Part shown: piece by piece, positions 52,139-60,523 of the stretch
Layout of the letters: each line of letters starts with the position of its first letter
Position numbering within the stretch: the stretch's first letter is position 1
NCBI GenBank assembly: GCA_965533275.1
Contig: CBESWG010000002.1
Coordinates: forward strand, 62,001 to 126,000
Direction: 5' to 3'
DNA: 64,000 nucleotides
From: JAUXEH01 sp965533275
Lineage (GTDB): Bacteria > Acidobacteriota > Aminicenantia > Aminicenantales > Aminicenantaceae
Notes under the pieces: model-generated
What the model was told of the DNA's origin: nothing
The model's input: only the letters and a program-made list of their open reading frames with translations
Databases searched by the model: none
Position numbers and translations under genes: made by a program

Positions 52139-53692
52139 ATGGTTAAGATCACTATAAACGACAGAGAGATCGAGGCCCAGGAAGGCACGACCGTATTTCA
52201 TGCCGCCCTGGACGCGGGCATCTCCATTCCCCATTTCTGCTATCATCCCGCGTTTGCCCCAGAGGGCACCTGCCGGATGTGTCTGGTGGAGGTCGAGGGG
52301 ATGCCCAAACTGGAGCTGGCCTGTGCCCTGCAGGTTCGCGAGGGTGCGAAGATCTATACGCACAGTGAGCGAGTCCGGGAGGCCCGCATGGGCGTGCTGG
52401 AATTCCTGCTGGCCGAACATCCCCTGGATTGCCCCATCTGTGATCAGGCGGGAGACTGCAAGCTCCAGGATTACTATGAGGAGTACGGGCTCCACGACAG
52501 CCGCTTCTCCGAAAAGAAAGACAAACGCGACAAGCGGATCAGCCTCGGCAAATACCTCCTCCACGACCAGGAGCGCTGTGTCCTCTGCCGGCGTTGTGTC
52601 CGCTTCCTGCGCGAGGTCACGGGTACCGGTGAGATGGGCGTGTTCGAACGGGGGGGGCACACAAAGGTCGACACATACGAAGAGGGGCAGCAGGTGGATA
52701 ACAACTATTCCGGCAACCTGGCCCAGCTATGCCCCGTTGGTGCGATCACGGATACGGATTTCCGCTTCCAGACCCGTTCCTGGTTCCTGGAGTCGGGAGA
52801 ATCGATATGTCCGCTCTGCTCCCGGGGATGCCGGATCACGATCCAGGCCCACAGGGGCTTCTCTCGCTTCCAGCTGCCGAAACGTGTGTACAGGGTCAAG
52901 GCTGTCAATGATCCTGAGGTCAACGGCCCCTGGATCTGCGACAAGGGCCGCTATGGATACCGTTATCTCGACGAGAATCGCGTCACCCGCATACTGAAGA
53001 AGGGTGAGCCTTCTGCGGACTGGGATGAAGCGATCGAGTGGGTGAGTGCGAGGATATTGAGGCTCAAGCACCGCAACCGGTTGGGGCGCATCACAGTGAT
53101 ACTCAGCTCTCGACTGTCCAATGAGGAACTCTACCTGGCCAAGAAGCTTTTTCAGGAGGACCTGGGCGTCGGACGGATCTTCTTCGCCGATGCTCCTCCT
53201 GAAGAGGGGGATGAGCTGCTGTTGACCCAGGAACGAGTCCCCAACGCAAGGGGAGCCCGGGAACTCGGCTTGGAGGCCACACCCGTGGACATGGAGTTCC
53301 TGGAACGGGAGACCGATCTGCTCCTTATCTTCGGCCCGGATTTCGAGACCGCCCACAGCCTGTCCGATATTCAAGGCAGCTTCGAGCAGATCGAGACCAC
53401 GGTCCTGCTGACGCCGTTTAAAGGGGCGCTGGATTCGCAGGTCGACCTGCTCCTGCCCACGGCACCCGTGGCAGAGAAGGCCGGTTCCCTTACGAATATC
53501 GACGGTATCGTGCGGAGCTTCCAGATCGCCCTGCCCGCGCTCGGCCGGAGCCGGCCGGAATGGTCCGTCCTGGTGGACCTGGGCAAGGCGCTCGATCTCC
53601 GTTTCCAGTACTACAGCCGGCTGTCATCTCCCGAGGCCGTGTTCCAGGAAATGACAGGAGAAATCCCATTTTTCGAGAAGAACCGTGAGTGA
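52139..53692 (+). CDS. nuoG: NADH-quinone oxidoreductase subunit G (short form)
   Basis: 517-residue FeS subunit, much shorter than the common 700-900 residues. N1b ligands: HFCYHPAFAPEGTCRMC plus a later Cys. N5: HPLDCPICDQAGDC. N4: CVLCRRCVRFLREV and QLCPVGAIT. The extra cluster N7 site is also kept (ICPLCSRGCRITI and WICDKGRYGY). The molybdopterin-like C-terminal domain is truncated to about 250 residues and has no cofactor motif. A G8 tract is at 52650-52657. It overlaps nuoH by 8 nt. Confidence 0.94.
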   Translation: MVKITINDREIEAQEGTTVFHAALDAGISIPHFCYHPAFAPEGTCRMCLVEVEGMPKLELACALQVREGAKIYTHSERVREARMGVLEFLLAEHPLDCPICDQAGDCKLQDYYEEYGLHDSRFSEKKDKRDKRISLGKYLLHDQERCVLCRRCVRFLREVTGTGEMGVFERGGHTKVDTYEEGQQVDNNYSGNLAQLCPVGAITDTDFRFQTRSWFLESGESICPLCSRGCRITIQAHRGFSRFQLPKRVYRVKAVNDPEVNGPWICDKGRYGYRYLDENRVTRILKKGEPSADWDEAIEWVSARILRLKHRNRLGRITVILSSRLSNEELYLAKKLFQEDLGVGRIFFADAPPEEGDELLLTQERVPNARGARELGLEATPVDMEFLERETDLLLIFGPDFETAHSLSDIQGSFEQIETTVLLTPFKGALDSQVDLLLPTAPVAEKAGSLTNIDGIVRSFQIALPALGRSRPEWSVLVDLGKALDLRFQYYSRLSSPEAVFQEMTGEIPFFEKNRE

Positions 53693-54764
53693 TATCCTAA
53701 TCTTGCTTATTAAGATCGTCGCCGCCCTGGTTTGGTTCCTCGTCCTCACGCTGTACTTAACATGGCTGGAACGCAAAGAAAGTGCCGTCATGCAGGATCG
53801 CATCGGGGCCAACCGCGCCGATTTTTTCGGTGTCCGTGTGATCGGGCTTTTCCAGCCTTTTGCTGATGCCATCAAGATGATGTTCAAGGAGGACTTCACT
53901 CCCAGCTTCTCACGAAAATTCATCCACAACCTGGCTCCTTTTGTCGCGTTCTTTTTCACGGCAGTGACCGTGCAGGCCATCCCCTTCGGTGATGTGCTGC
54001 GCATCGGCGGGAAGGAGATTAAGCTTCAGGTCCTGGACATCGATGTCGGCATCCTCTTCATCCTCGCCATGCTCTCCTTCACCGTGTACGGAGTGCTGCT
54101 CAGCGGATGGGCATCCAACAGCCGCTGGACACTGCTGGGCGGCCTGAGAGGGACCGCGCAGCTGGTGTCCTATGAAGTCGCACTGGGCCTTTCCCTGATC
54201 GGCCTCGTGATGGTGTTCCCGTCCCTACGTTTTTCCTCCATAGTGGAATATCAGCAGGGGCTTCTGTTCGGCTGGCTGCCGCAGTGGGGCATCCTGCTTC
54301 AGCCCCTGGGTTTCATCGTTTTCCTCTTCGCCTCCCTGGCCGAATCGGAACGCGTACCTTTCGACCTGCCGGAAGGGGAATCCGAGATCGTGGGCTTCTT
54401 CACCGAGTACAGCGGGCTCAAGTGGGGCCTCTACATGTTCACGAGTTTCATGAAGGTGCTCCTGATCGCCTGCCTGCTCACAACGCTGTTTTTCGGTGGA
54501 TACCATATTCCCTGGCTCTCAGCCGACGGATTCCATTTTCCCTGGGGTGGGGAGTGGCTGCTGCCTCACGGCATCGTAGTCCTGTTCCAGATCATCATGT
54601 TCAATGTGAAGGTCATCTTTTTCTGCTGGATGCAGATATTGATCCGCTGGACGTATCCCAGATTCAGATATGACCAGCTCATGGATTTCGGATGGAAGTT
54701 CCTGGTCCCCCTGAGTGTATTCAACATCGTGGCTACGGCCGTGATTATGACTTTGTTGAAATAA
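53685..54764 (+). CDS. nuoH: NADH-quinone oxidoreductase subunit H
   Basis: 359-residue membrane subunit with eight or so helices that meets the quinone tunnel. Signatures: LTWLERKESAVMQDRIGANR at the N terminus, GLRGTAQLVSYEVALGLSLI, and ASLAESERVPFDLPEGESEI in the cytoplasmic loop with coupling acidic residues. The start is GTG 53685, overlapping nuoG by 8 nt. nuoI follows after 13 nt. Confidence 0.95.
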   Translation: MSDILILLIKIVAALVWFLVLTLYLTWLERKESAVMQDRIGANRADFFGVRVIGLFQPFADAIKMMFKEDFTPSFSRKFIHNLAPFVAFFFTAVTVQAIPFGDVLRIGGKEIKLQVLDIDVGILFILAMLSFTVYGVLLSGWASNSRWTLLGGLRGTAQLVSYEVALGLSLIGLVMVFPSLRFSSIVEYQQGLLFGWLPQWGILLQPLGFIVFLFASLAESERVPFDLPEGESEIVGFFTEYSGLKWGLYMFTSFMKVLLIACLLTTLFFGGYHIPWLSADGFHFPWGGEWLLPHGIVVLFQIIMFNVKVIFFCWMQILIRWTYPRFRYDQLMDFGWKFLVPLSVFNIVATAVIMTLLK

Positions 54765-54777
54765 AATCAGAGATACA

Positions 54778-55251
54778 ATGATAAAGCAATTCGGATATTT
54801 CCTCGAGATCGTCAAGGGCAGTCTAATCACTACCCGGCATTTTGTCGTCAACATGTTTTTCCATATCCTGAACCTCGTCGGGATCAAGACGAAGAGGAGG
54901 GGGGCTGTGACCCGGCAGTACCCGGAAGCCCCCATCGAGGTCGCCCATCGGCACCGCAGCCTCCACCGGCTCATGAAGCGTGACGACGGGAAGCCCCGAT
55001 GCGTGGTCTGCATGCTGTGTGCCACGGTCTGCCCTTCCGAATGCATCTTCATCGAGGCGACCGAGGATCCCGATCCGGAGATCCAGAAATACCCCGCCAA
55101 CTTCATCATTGACCTGAACCGGTGCTGCTTCTGTGGATTCTGTGTCGAGGCTTGTCCTGAGGATGCCATACGCATGGACACCGGTGAGGTCGAGTTGGCC
55201 CGTTATTCCCGGGGCGACCTGGTCTATGACCTCGAAAAACTCACAGGATGA
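54778..55251 (+). CDS. nuoI: NADH-quinone oxidoreductase subunit I
   Basis: 157-residue 8Fe-ferredoxin-like subunit carrying clusters N6a and N6b. The two C-x2-C-x2-C-x3-C-P motifs are CVVCMLCATVCPSECI and CCFCGFCVEACPEDAI. The N-terminal amphipathic membrane-lying helix (FLEIVKGSLITTRHFVV) is present. The stop overlaps the start of a metallo-hydrolase by 4 nt, in the place where nuoJ would normally begin. Confidence 0.94.
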   Translation: MIKQFGYFLEIVKGSLITTRHFVVNMFFHILNLVGIKTKRRGAVTRQYPEAPIEVAHRHRSLHRLMKRDDGKPRCVVCMLCATVCPSECIFIEATEDPDPEIQKYPANFIIDLNRCCFCGFCVEACPEDAIRMDTGEVELARYSRGDLVYDLEKLTG

Positions 55252-56108
55252 CTCCCGACAGCCTCTCGCTGGGCTCCTTTAAGATCCATGGTGTCAGAGA
55301 TGGATTTTTCTGGCTGGATGGCGGCTCCATGTTCGGCGTGGTACCCAAGGTCCTGTGGCAGAGGATCTATCCAGCGGATGGCGATAACCGCATCCGACTG
55401 GGCCTGAACTCCATCCTGATCGACACGGGAAAGGAGCGCCTCCTGATCGACACCGGGATCGGCCCGGACCTGAAGCGACGGCTGCGGGAGTTCTATTCCG
55501 TGGAGAGGGAGCCCGGGCTTCCCGAAGCCCTGGAACCGATCGGTTATTCGGCCGGCGACATCGACTACGTGATCAACACACACCTACATTTCGACCACTG
55601 CGGAGGAAACACGTACCGGAGTGAAAGTGGAGACTTCGTACCCACGTTCCCCAAGGCGGCCTATGTCATCCAGAAGTGTGAATGGGAGAACGGCCTGAAT
55701 CCCTCCAGCCGTGACAAGCCGAGCTATTTCGACACGTATTTTCTCCCCCTGCAGGAGCACGGACAGCTGCGCCTCGTGGAGGGAGACAGCGAGATCGTGC
55801 CTGGGGTCGAGGTCGTGATGGCCACGGGCCATACCTCCGGCCACCAGTGTGTCAAGGTGCACTCCCAGGGCCGCATCCTGTGCTTCCTGGGAGACATGGT
55901 CCCCACATCGGGGCATGTGGGGCTCCCCTATATCATGAGCTATGACCTCTTCCCCCAGGAAACCATGGAGAACAAGCTGCGGTTCTTCGAACAGGCTATG
56001 GCAGAGGACTGGATCGTCGCCTACAACCACGACCCGGATCGCTTCTTCGGACGCATTGCTCAGAAAGACGGCAAGTTCGTACCGGAGGACTTGGCGGAAA
56101 CCGCATAA
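55248..56108 (+). CDS. MBL-fold metallo-hydrolase
   Basis: 286-residue metallo-beta-lactamase-fold protein. The metal-binding motif is INTHLHFDHCGGN (HxHxDH), with later ligands His in MATGHTSGHQC, Asp in LGDMVPTS and His in VAYNHDPDR. The fold resembles quorum-quenching lactonase/glyoxalase II-like hydrolases, but the substrate is unknown. It is translationally coupled to nuoI (ATGA), an unusual partner for complex I genes. No signal peptide is present, so it is cytoplasmic. Confidence 0.88.
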   Translation: MTPDSLSLGSFKIHGVRDGFFWLDGGSMFGVVPKVLWQRIYPADGDNRIRLGLNSILIDTGKERLLIDTGIGPDLKRRLREFYSVEREPGLPEALEPIGYSAGDIDYVINTHLHFDHCGGNTYRSESGDFVPTFPKAAYVIQKCEWENGLNPSSRDKPSYFDTYFLPLQEHGQLRLVEGDSEIVPGVEVVMATGHTSGHQCVKVHSQGRILCFLGDMVPTSGHVGLPYIMSYDLFPQETMENKLRFFEQAMAEDWIVAYNHDPDRFFGRIAQKDGKFVPEDLAETA

Positions 56109-56142
56109 GTCGCTCACTAATCCATGCATTTCCTCGGCACAC

Positions 56143-56171
56143 TTGCATAATTTCCCCTCTAGTGGTATAAA
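56143..56171 (+). promoter_or_regulatory. Promoter of the DUF3330 mini-gene
   Basis: TTGCAT (56143-56148), a 17-bp spacer, and TATAAA (56166-56171) with TGG before it (extended -10). The start is near 56178, just before AAGGAG at 56180-56185 and the ATG at 56197. Confidence 0.7.
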
Positions 56172-56196
56172 AATATGCTGAAGGAGACTACAGATC

Positions 56197-56367
56197 ATGA
56201 GCCAAGACAACGACGACAAGATCGCCTGCCACGTGTGCAAGCACGAGATCCCCAAGTCAGCGGCGCTGAACGCCGAAGGCTCGGAATATGTCCATTTTTT
56301 CTGCAATGTCGACTGCCTGGACTACTGGAAAAAAGAAAAGGACGGTAAAGAGGAAAAAAAGGGCTGA
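56197..56367 (+). CDS. DUF3330-like zinc-ribbon mini-protein
   Basis: A 56-residue protein with four cysteines arranged as CHVC and, 22 residues later, CNVDC, then W: a likely zinc-binding TRASH/MYM-like fold. KIACHVCKHEIPKSAALN and YVHFFCNVDCLDYWKKE match the DUF3330 pattern known from short proteins of mercury-resistance transposons and elsewhere (recollection). The tail is Lys/Glu-rich. AAGGAG lies about 10 nt before the ATG and the gene has its own promoter. It may bind zinc or sense metal; no metal-resistance gene is nearby. Confidence 0.78.
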   Translation: MSQDNDDKIACHVCKHEIPKSAALNAEGSEYVHFFCNVDCLDYWKKEKDGKEEKKG

Positions 56368-56404
56368 TAACCCTCTCTCGGTACACGAAAGCAGCACTTC
56401 TGGT

Positions 56405-57208
56405 ATGAAGGACCGGCCGCAGAAATTCACCCGGCTGCTGTCCTTCCTCTTCGCAATTCTGTTTATTCCTACCCTGGTCCGCTCCGCAGAGGAGGGGGGA
56501 TTGCTGTCTCGAAAGGTCAAATACAACTCCGAGACCAGCTTCTCCCTGGTCCTGGTCAAGGGCAACACGGACAGTTTGTCCTACAGCCTGGACACAAGGC
56601 AGAATTTCGAGATCCTGAAGAACCGGATCCTCCTGTCCGGCCGCTTCATCCATTCCCGCTCGGACGGGACAAAAACCGCGGAGGTCTACTCGGCACATCT
56701 GAAGTACGACCGCAAGCTGGGAAACCGGGCCTATCTCCTGGGCTACACAAGCTACGATCAGAACCGGCTGGCCGGCTTTAACTACCGCCTGGCCATGTCC
56801 TTCGGCGGCGGCATGACCTGGATGAGCGGGGAGAGGACAAAGTTCCTCACCGAGCTGGGCCTCGGCTGGAATAATGAGGAGAACAAGAAGCAGGTCAAGC
56901 TGGGTAATGTCAACAACCAGAACCTTCTCCAGAAGACCATATCCACCTCGTTCCCCTCAGCCATCCTTAACAACAGGCTGACTCTTCGCGTCTCGGAGAC
57001 TTCGGAGGTCGTGATGCGGATCACAGCCTTCTTCAACCTAGAGAATACAAGGGCTTACCGGATGAACAACTACGTCTCCCTGTCTGCGTCCATCAGTCCC
57101 CAGCTGGCCCTCAAGACCAGCGTCGAGCTCATCTACGATAACGACCCGGTGCCCGGATTCAAGCACACGGATGCCTACCTCCTTTCCTCCCTTGTCATCA
57201 AGATCTGA
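56405..57208 (+). CDS. DUF481 outer-membrane protein (YdiY-like)
   Basis: 267-residue exported barrel protein of the DUF481 family (salt-induced outer-membrane protein YdiY). Signal peptide residues 1-29 (LLSFLFAILFIPTLVRSA). The mature protein begins with the family's SLVLVKGNTDSLSYSLDTRQ, and strand-turn-strand repeats follow: LSGRFIHSRSDGTKTAEVYS, LLGYTSYDQNRLAGFNYRLA. It ends SSLVIKI. ATG 56405 is chosen because it begins the signal peptide; an in-frame ATG at 56288 lies inside the DUF3330 gene. No ribosome site is evident. Function unknown. Confidence 0.84.
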   Translation: MKDRPQKFTRLLSFLFAILFIPTLVRSAEEGGLLSRKVKYNSETSFSLVLVKGNTDSLSYSLDTRQNFEILKNRILLSGRFIHSRSDGTKTAEVYSAHLKYDRKLGNRAYLLGYTSYDQNRLAGFNYRLAMSFGGGMTWMSGERTKFLTELGLGWNNEENKKQVKLGNVNNQNLLQKTISTSFPSAILNNRLTLRVSETSEVVMRITAFFNLENTRAYRMNNYVSLSASISPQLALKTSVELIYDNDPVPGFKHTDAYLLSSLVIKI

Positions 57209-57252
57209 TAGGGGAGGGCGTCTCGCCACACCTGGATGAACATGGGGCGATC

Positions 57253-57261
57253 TGCTATAAT
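57253..57261 (+). promoter_or_regulatory. Extended -10 promoter of dsbD
   Basis: TGC directly before perfect TATAAT (57256-57261) gives the extended -10 form. No good -35 is seen 17 bp upstream. The leader would be about 35 nt and includes GAGGTGA before the ATG at 57303. Confidence 0.58.
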
Positions 57262-57302
57262 AGGCCGACTTTTGAGAGAAACGGAGCTGCTGAGGTGACA
57301 CC

Positions 57303-59144
57303 ATGAAAAAGATCGGACTCTGGCTGGCCCTTTTAGGGCTGGCGTGCGTCGGAAGCTGGGCTCAGAATGCGGATGAAATCCTGTCGGTGCGGATCATCGC
57401 CTCGGTCGAGAGCCTTCAGAACGGGCAGACGCAGGACCTCGCTCTGGTCATCACGATCAAGGAGCCCTTCCACATCAATTCGGAGGCCCCCCTCGAGGAT
57501 TTCCTGGTGCCCACGGCCATCGTCTTCAAGGATGCACCGGGGATCCGCTATGGGATACCGGAATTCCCCCAGGCAGAGACGCGTTCGCTCTCGTTCAGCA
57601 ATCTCCCCTTGGAGGTCTATGAGGGGACGTTTACGGTCTTCTGTACCCTGACCCTGGATCCCTCCGTTTCAGAGTCTGATCTGACGGTTTCTGGAACCAT
57701 CCAGTACCAGGCATGCGACGACAATGCCTGCCTCCCTCCGGGTGAGCTGGAATTTGAGCAGGTGTTCCCGGTGACAGGAGCAGGGGAGCCGGCCGCGGCA
57801 GCGAACCAGGATGTCTTCGCGGACCGCCCGCTCCCCACGGCTGCCCCTGAGCAGCAGCCGGAGGTGGCGGCCGGCGGGATGGCACAGGCCCTGAACGAGA
57901 GGAGCCTCCTCGTCTCTTTTTTCCTTATCTTCCTGGGCGGACTGGCCCTAAACCTGACCCCCTGCGTATATCCGCTCATCCCTATCACCATCGGGTATTT
58001 CGGGGGACAGTCGGAAGGGAAACGGGGAGGAGTCGTTGCCCACGCCATCCTGTACGTGCTGGGCATGGCGATCACCTATTCCGCCCTCGGCCTGGTTGCG
58101 GCGCTCACCGGGAGCCTGTTCGGGGCGGCGCTGCAGAATCCCTTTGTCCTGATCGGCATAGCGCTGATCATGGTGGGGCTGGCCCTCAGCATGTTCGATC
58201 TCTATGAGTTCCGCCTGCCCTCTTTCCTGACCAAAATGGCAGGAGGAAGGAAAAGAGGCTTCCTGGGCACACTTTTCATGGGCCTGACGGTCGGTTTTGT
58301 GGCAGCGCCCTGCATCGGTCCCTTCGTGCTGGGGCTTCTCACCTATGTCGGGGAACGAGGCGATGTCCTGCTGGGCTTCCTGATGTTTTTCGTCTTGGCC
58401 CTGGGATTGGGCGTCCCGTTCCTCTTCCTGGCCATTTTTTCCGGCAGCATCGACCGGCTGCCTCGTTCGGGAGCTTGGATGGTCTGGGTTCGCTCCATCT
58501 TCGGTTTTGTACTGATCGCCATGGCCGTCTATTTTCTACGACCTCTCTTCCCTGACACCCTCATCTATCATCTTACACTGGCATTGATACTGCTCCTCGG
58601 CGGGATCTTTATGGCCTGGCTGGAGCCCACGAAGATGCCGGGAAAGGTGTTCCCCCTGATCCGCAACCTCATCGGGATCGTTTTCTTCATCCTGGCCCTG
58701 GTGTTTGCAAGCTCCGGAATCCGGGCCTATGTGGATGCCACCGTAGCCGAGGCCCGGGCCACAGCCGGCCTTTCTTCGGCATCCGATATCCAATGGCTCC
58801 CCGGCACCGAGGAGCGCCTGGAAGAAGCCCTTGCGCAGGGCAAACCCGTGTTCCTCGATTTTATGGCGGACTGGTGCATCCCCTGCAAGGAACTGGACAA
58901 ATTCACGTTCTCTTCGCCAAAAGTGGTGGAGATGTCTCGCCGGTTCGTGATGCTCAAGGTCGACCTGACGAGTTACGGCGATCCCGTGAGTCAGCGGATG
59001 AAGAACCGGTTCGGTGTCAAGGGCGTCCCCACGCTGATCTTCCTGCACAGTGACGGCACGGAAGCCGCGGACCTGCGCGAGGTGGGATTCGTAGAGGAGG
59101 ATATTTTCCTGGAAAAGCTGACACGGGTGGCGGACACGCGTTAG
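57303..59144 (+). CDS. dsbD: Thiol:disulfide interchange protein DsbD
   Basis: 613-residue protein passing electrons from cytoplasmic thioredoxin to periplasmic thiols. Signal peptide residues 1-20. N-terminal periplasmic domain to about residue 165, with redox cysteines in YQACDDNACLPPGE. The membrane domain (about 200-470) has the DsbD cysteines in LNLTPCVYPLIPITIGYFGG and APCIGPFVLGLL. The C-terminal thioredoxin-like domain has the active site Cys525-x-x-Cys528 in ADWCIPCKELDK. All three modules are intact. GAGGTGA precedes the ATG. It may keep cytochrome-maturation or other periplasmic thiol proteins reduced. Confidence 0.94.
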   Translation: MKKIGLWLALLGLACVGSWAQNADEILSVRIIASVESLQNGQTQDLALVITIKEPFHINSEAPLEDFLVPTAIVFKDAPGIRYGIPEFPQAETRSLSFSNLPLEVYEGTFTVFCTLTLDPSVSESDLTVSGTIQYQACDDNACLPPGELEFEQVFPVTGAGEPAAAANQDVFADRPLPTAAPEQQPEVAAGGMAQALNERSLLVSFFLIFLGGLALNLTPCVYPLIPITIGYFGGQSEGKRGGVVAHAILYVLGMAITYSALGLVAALTGSLFGAALQNPFVLIGIALIMVGLALSMFDLYEFRLPSFLTKMAGGRKRGFLGTLFMGLTVGFVAAPCIGPFVLGLLTYVGERGDVLLGFLMFFVLALGLGVPFLFLAIFSGSIDRLPRSGAWMVWVRSIFGFVLIAMAVYFLRPLFPDTLIYHLTLALILLLGGIFMAWLEPTKMPGKVFPLIRNLIGIVFFILALVFASSGIRAYVDATVAEARATAGLSSASDIQWLPGTEERLEEALAQGKPVFLDFMADWCIPCKELDKFTFSSPKVVEMSRRFVMLKVDLTSYGDPVSQRMKNRFGVKGVPTLIFLHSDGTEAADLREVGFVEEDIFLEKLTRVADTR

Positions 59145-59174
59145 GGGGCGTCCGGAGCGGCCCCAAACAGGGGA

Positions 59175-59924
59175 TCACACCTCCGGCCGGACCAGCGGCT
59201 CGGCGGCCAGGGCCGCCCCGATTATCCCGGCTTCATTCCTCAGTTCCGCCGGCAGGATCTCTGCCCTGGCTTCCAGATGAGGAAAAAACTTCTCGTGTTT
59301 CTTGCTCACCCCGCCGCCGATGATGAAAAGATCAGGGGAAAACAGGCCTTCCATCCGGGAAAGGAATTCGTTGATCCTTCCCGCCCAAGCTTTCCAATCG
59401 AGTTCCTTCTGCTTGCGCACCCGGTCCGAGGCCCTGTGTTCCGCGTCCTTCCCCCTGACCTCAAGGTGACCGAATTCGGTGTTGGGCACCAGGTGTCCGT
59501 CGGTGAAGATGGCGCTCCCGATCCCGGTCCCCAAGGTAAGGACGACCACAACACCCTCCCGCTTACGCCCGGCTCCGAAACGCATCTCGGCCAGCCCGGC
59601 GGCATCCGCATCGTTGAGCATCCGTACCGGACACCCTGACGCGTCCCGGATCAGGGCCTCGCCATCTGTACCGAGCCACGCTTTGTCCACGTTGGCGGCG
59701 CTGAAGGCGATCCCGTTTTTGACGACGGCCGGGAATGTGCAGCCGATGGCTCCCTTCCATGTGAAATGCCTCACGACCTCGACCACAACCGAGGCCACTG
59801 CCTTGGGCTTCGCTGGCCGCGGTGTCACAATACGCAGGCGTTCGCCGGCTAGCTTTCCCCGTTCAATGTCTACAGGAGCCCCTTTGATCCCTGACCCTCC
59901 GATGTCGATCCCCAGTACGATCAT
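59175..59924 (-). CDS. ppgK: Polyphosphate glucokinase (ROK family)
   Basis: 249-residue sugar kinase that phosphorylates glucose with polyphosphate (and often ATP). It starts VLGIDIGGSGIKGAPVDIER with the phosphate-binding loop. NDADAAGLAEMRFGAGRKRE, then VLTLGTGIGSAIFTDGHLVP and NTEFGHLEV are the glucose site; IIGGGVSKKHEKFFP closes the fold. DWKAWAGRINEFLSRMEGLF is typical of PPGK rather than general ROK kinases, and the CXCGXXGC zinc motif of other ROK proteins is absent. ATG 59924 was chosen by homology; an open extension upstream has no coding character. It converges with dsbD. Confidence 0.9.
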   Translation of the reverse strand: MIVLGIDIGGSGIKGAPVDIERGKLAGERLRIVTPRPAKPKAVASVVVEVVRHFTWKGAIGCTFPAVVKNGIAFSAANVDKAWLGTDGEALIRDASGCPVRMLNDADAAGLAEMRFGAGRKREGVVVVLTLGTGIGSAIFTDGHLVPNTEFGHLEVRGKDAEHRASDRVRKQKELDWKAWAGRINEFLSRMEGLFSPDLFIIGGGVSKKHEKFFPHLEARAEILPAELRNEAGIIGAALAAEPLVRPEV

Positions 59925-59970
59925 TTGTTTGCTCTTTTCCGTTCCCTCCCGGTGCCAGTGACAACGGGAT

Positions 59971-60000
59971 GTGAAATTTTGTGAAAAAAAATAGTATAAT
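59971..60000 (+). promoter_or_regulatory. Possible promoter of the membrane protein / beta-CASP pair
   Basis: Perfect TATAAT at 59995-60000; the -35 is a weak GTGAAA at 59971-59976 with an 18-bp spacer, in an A-rich region. Confidence 0.48.
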
Positions 60001-60067
60001 ACGCCGAGAGTCAATGTGAAAGAATTATTCTCTGGAGAAGGAAGGAATGATAGTGAAGGAGAGTTCG

Positions 60068-60523
60068 ATGGCGAATGAGCAACACGTGCAGGCGCTCGGG
60101 AAACGGCAGCTCGCGGTCTGGGTCCATGTGGCACTGATGGGGAGCCTCCTCATCTATCTCTTTGGTGTAGAGGTTGGCCTCCGCAGGATGGTCGTGACAC
60201 CTGTGGGCGGGGGAGGAAGCGCGTTTGCCTCCCTCCGTTATGTCTTCTATGGGATCGCGGTGCTCCTGGTCCTTGTCGTCCGCCGGTTGCCGGCCTGGCT
60301 GCTGCCGGGTTCGAATACGCCTGAGCCCCTCAGGAGTACGCGGCTTCTCCAGGCTTCCGTCCTGTCCAGCGCGATCTGCGAGGTTCCGGCCATACTGGGA
60401 CTGGTGATCGTGTTCCTGACCGGCTCCCACCGCGACTTCCACTACCTGCTCTTTTTTTCACTGGTCCTGTTCGTGTTTCACTTCCCCCGCAGGACCTTCT
60501 GGGAGTCCGGAGGTGAAGGATGA
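60068..60523 (+). CDS. Small integral membrane protein, function unknown
   Basis: 151-residue protein with four hydrophobic helices: AVWVHVALMGSLLIYLFGVE, LRYVFYGIAVLLVLVVRRLP, a short SAICEVPAILGLVIVFLTGS and LLFFSLVLFVFHFPRRTF. A Cys and Glu sit in the third helix (AICEVPAILG), as in a recurrent family of four-helix membrane proteins in Acidobacteria and Deltaproteobacteria whose role I do not know. ATG 60068 has AAGGAG with 6-nt spacing; ATG 60047 (AAGGAAGGA just upstream) is an alternative. It overlaps the beta-CASP gene by 4 nt. Confidence 0.72.
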   Translation: MANEQHVQALGKRQLAVWVHVALMGSLLIYLFGVEVGLRRMVVTPVGGGGSAFASLRYVFYGIAVLLVLVVRRLPAWLLPGSNTPEPLRSTRLLQASVLSSAICEVPAILGLVIVFLTGSHRDFHYLLFFSLVLFVFHFPRRTFWESGGEG

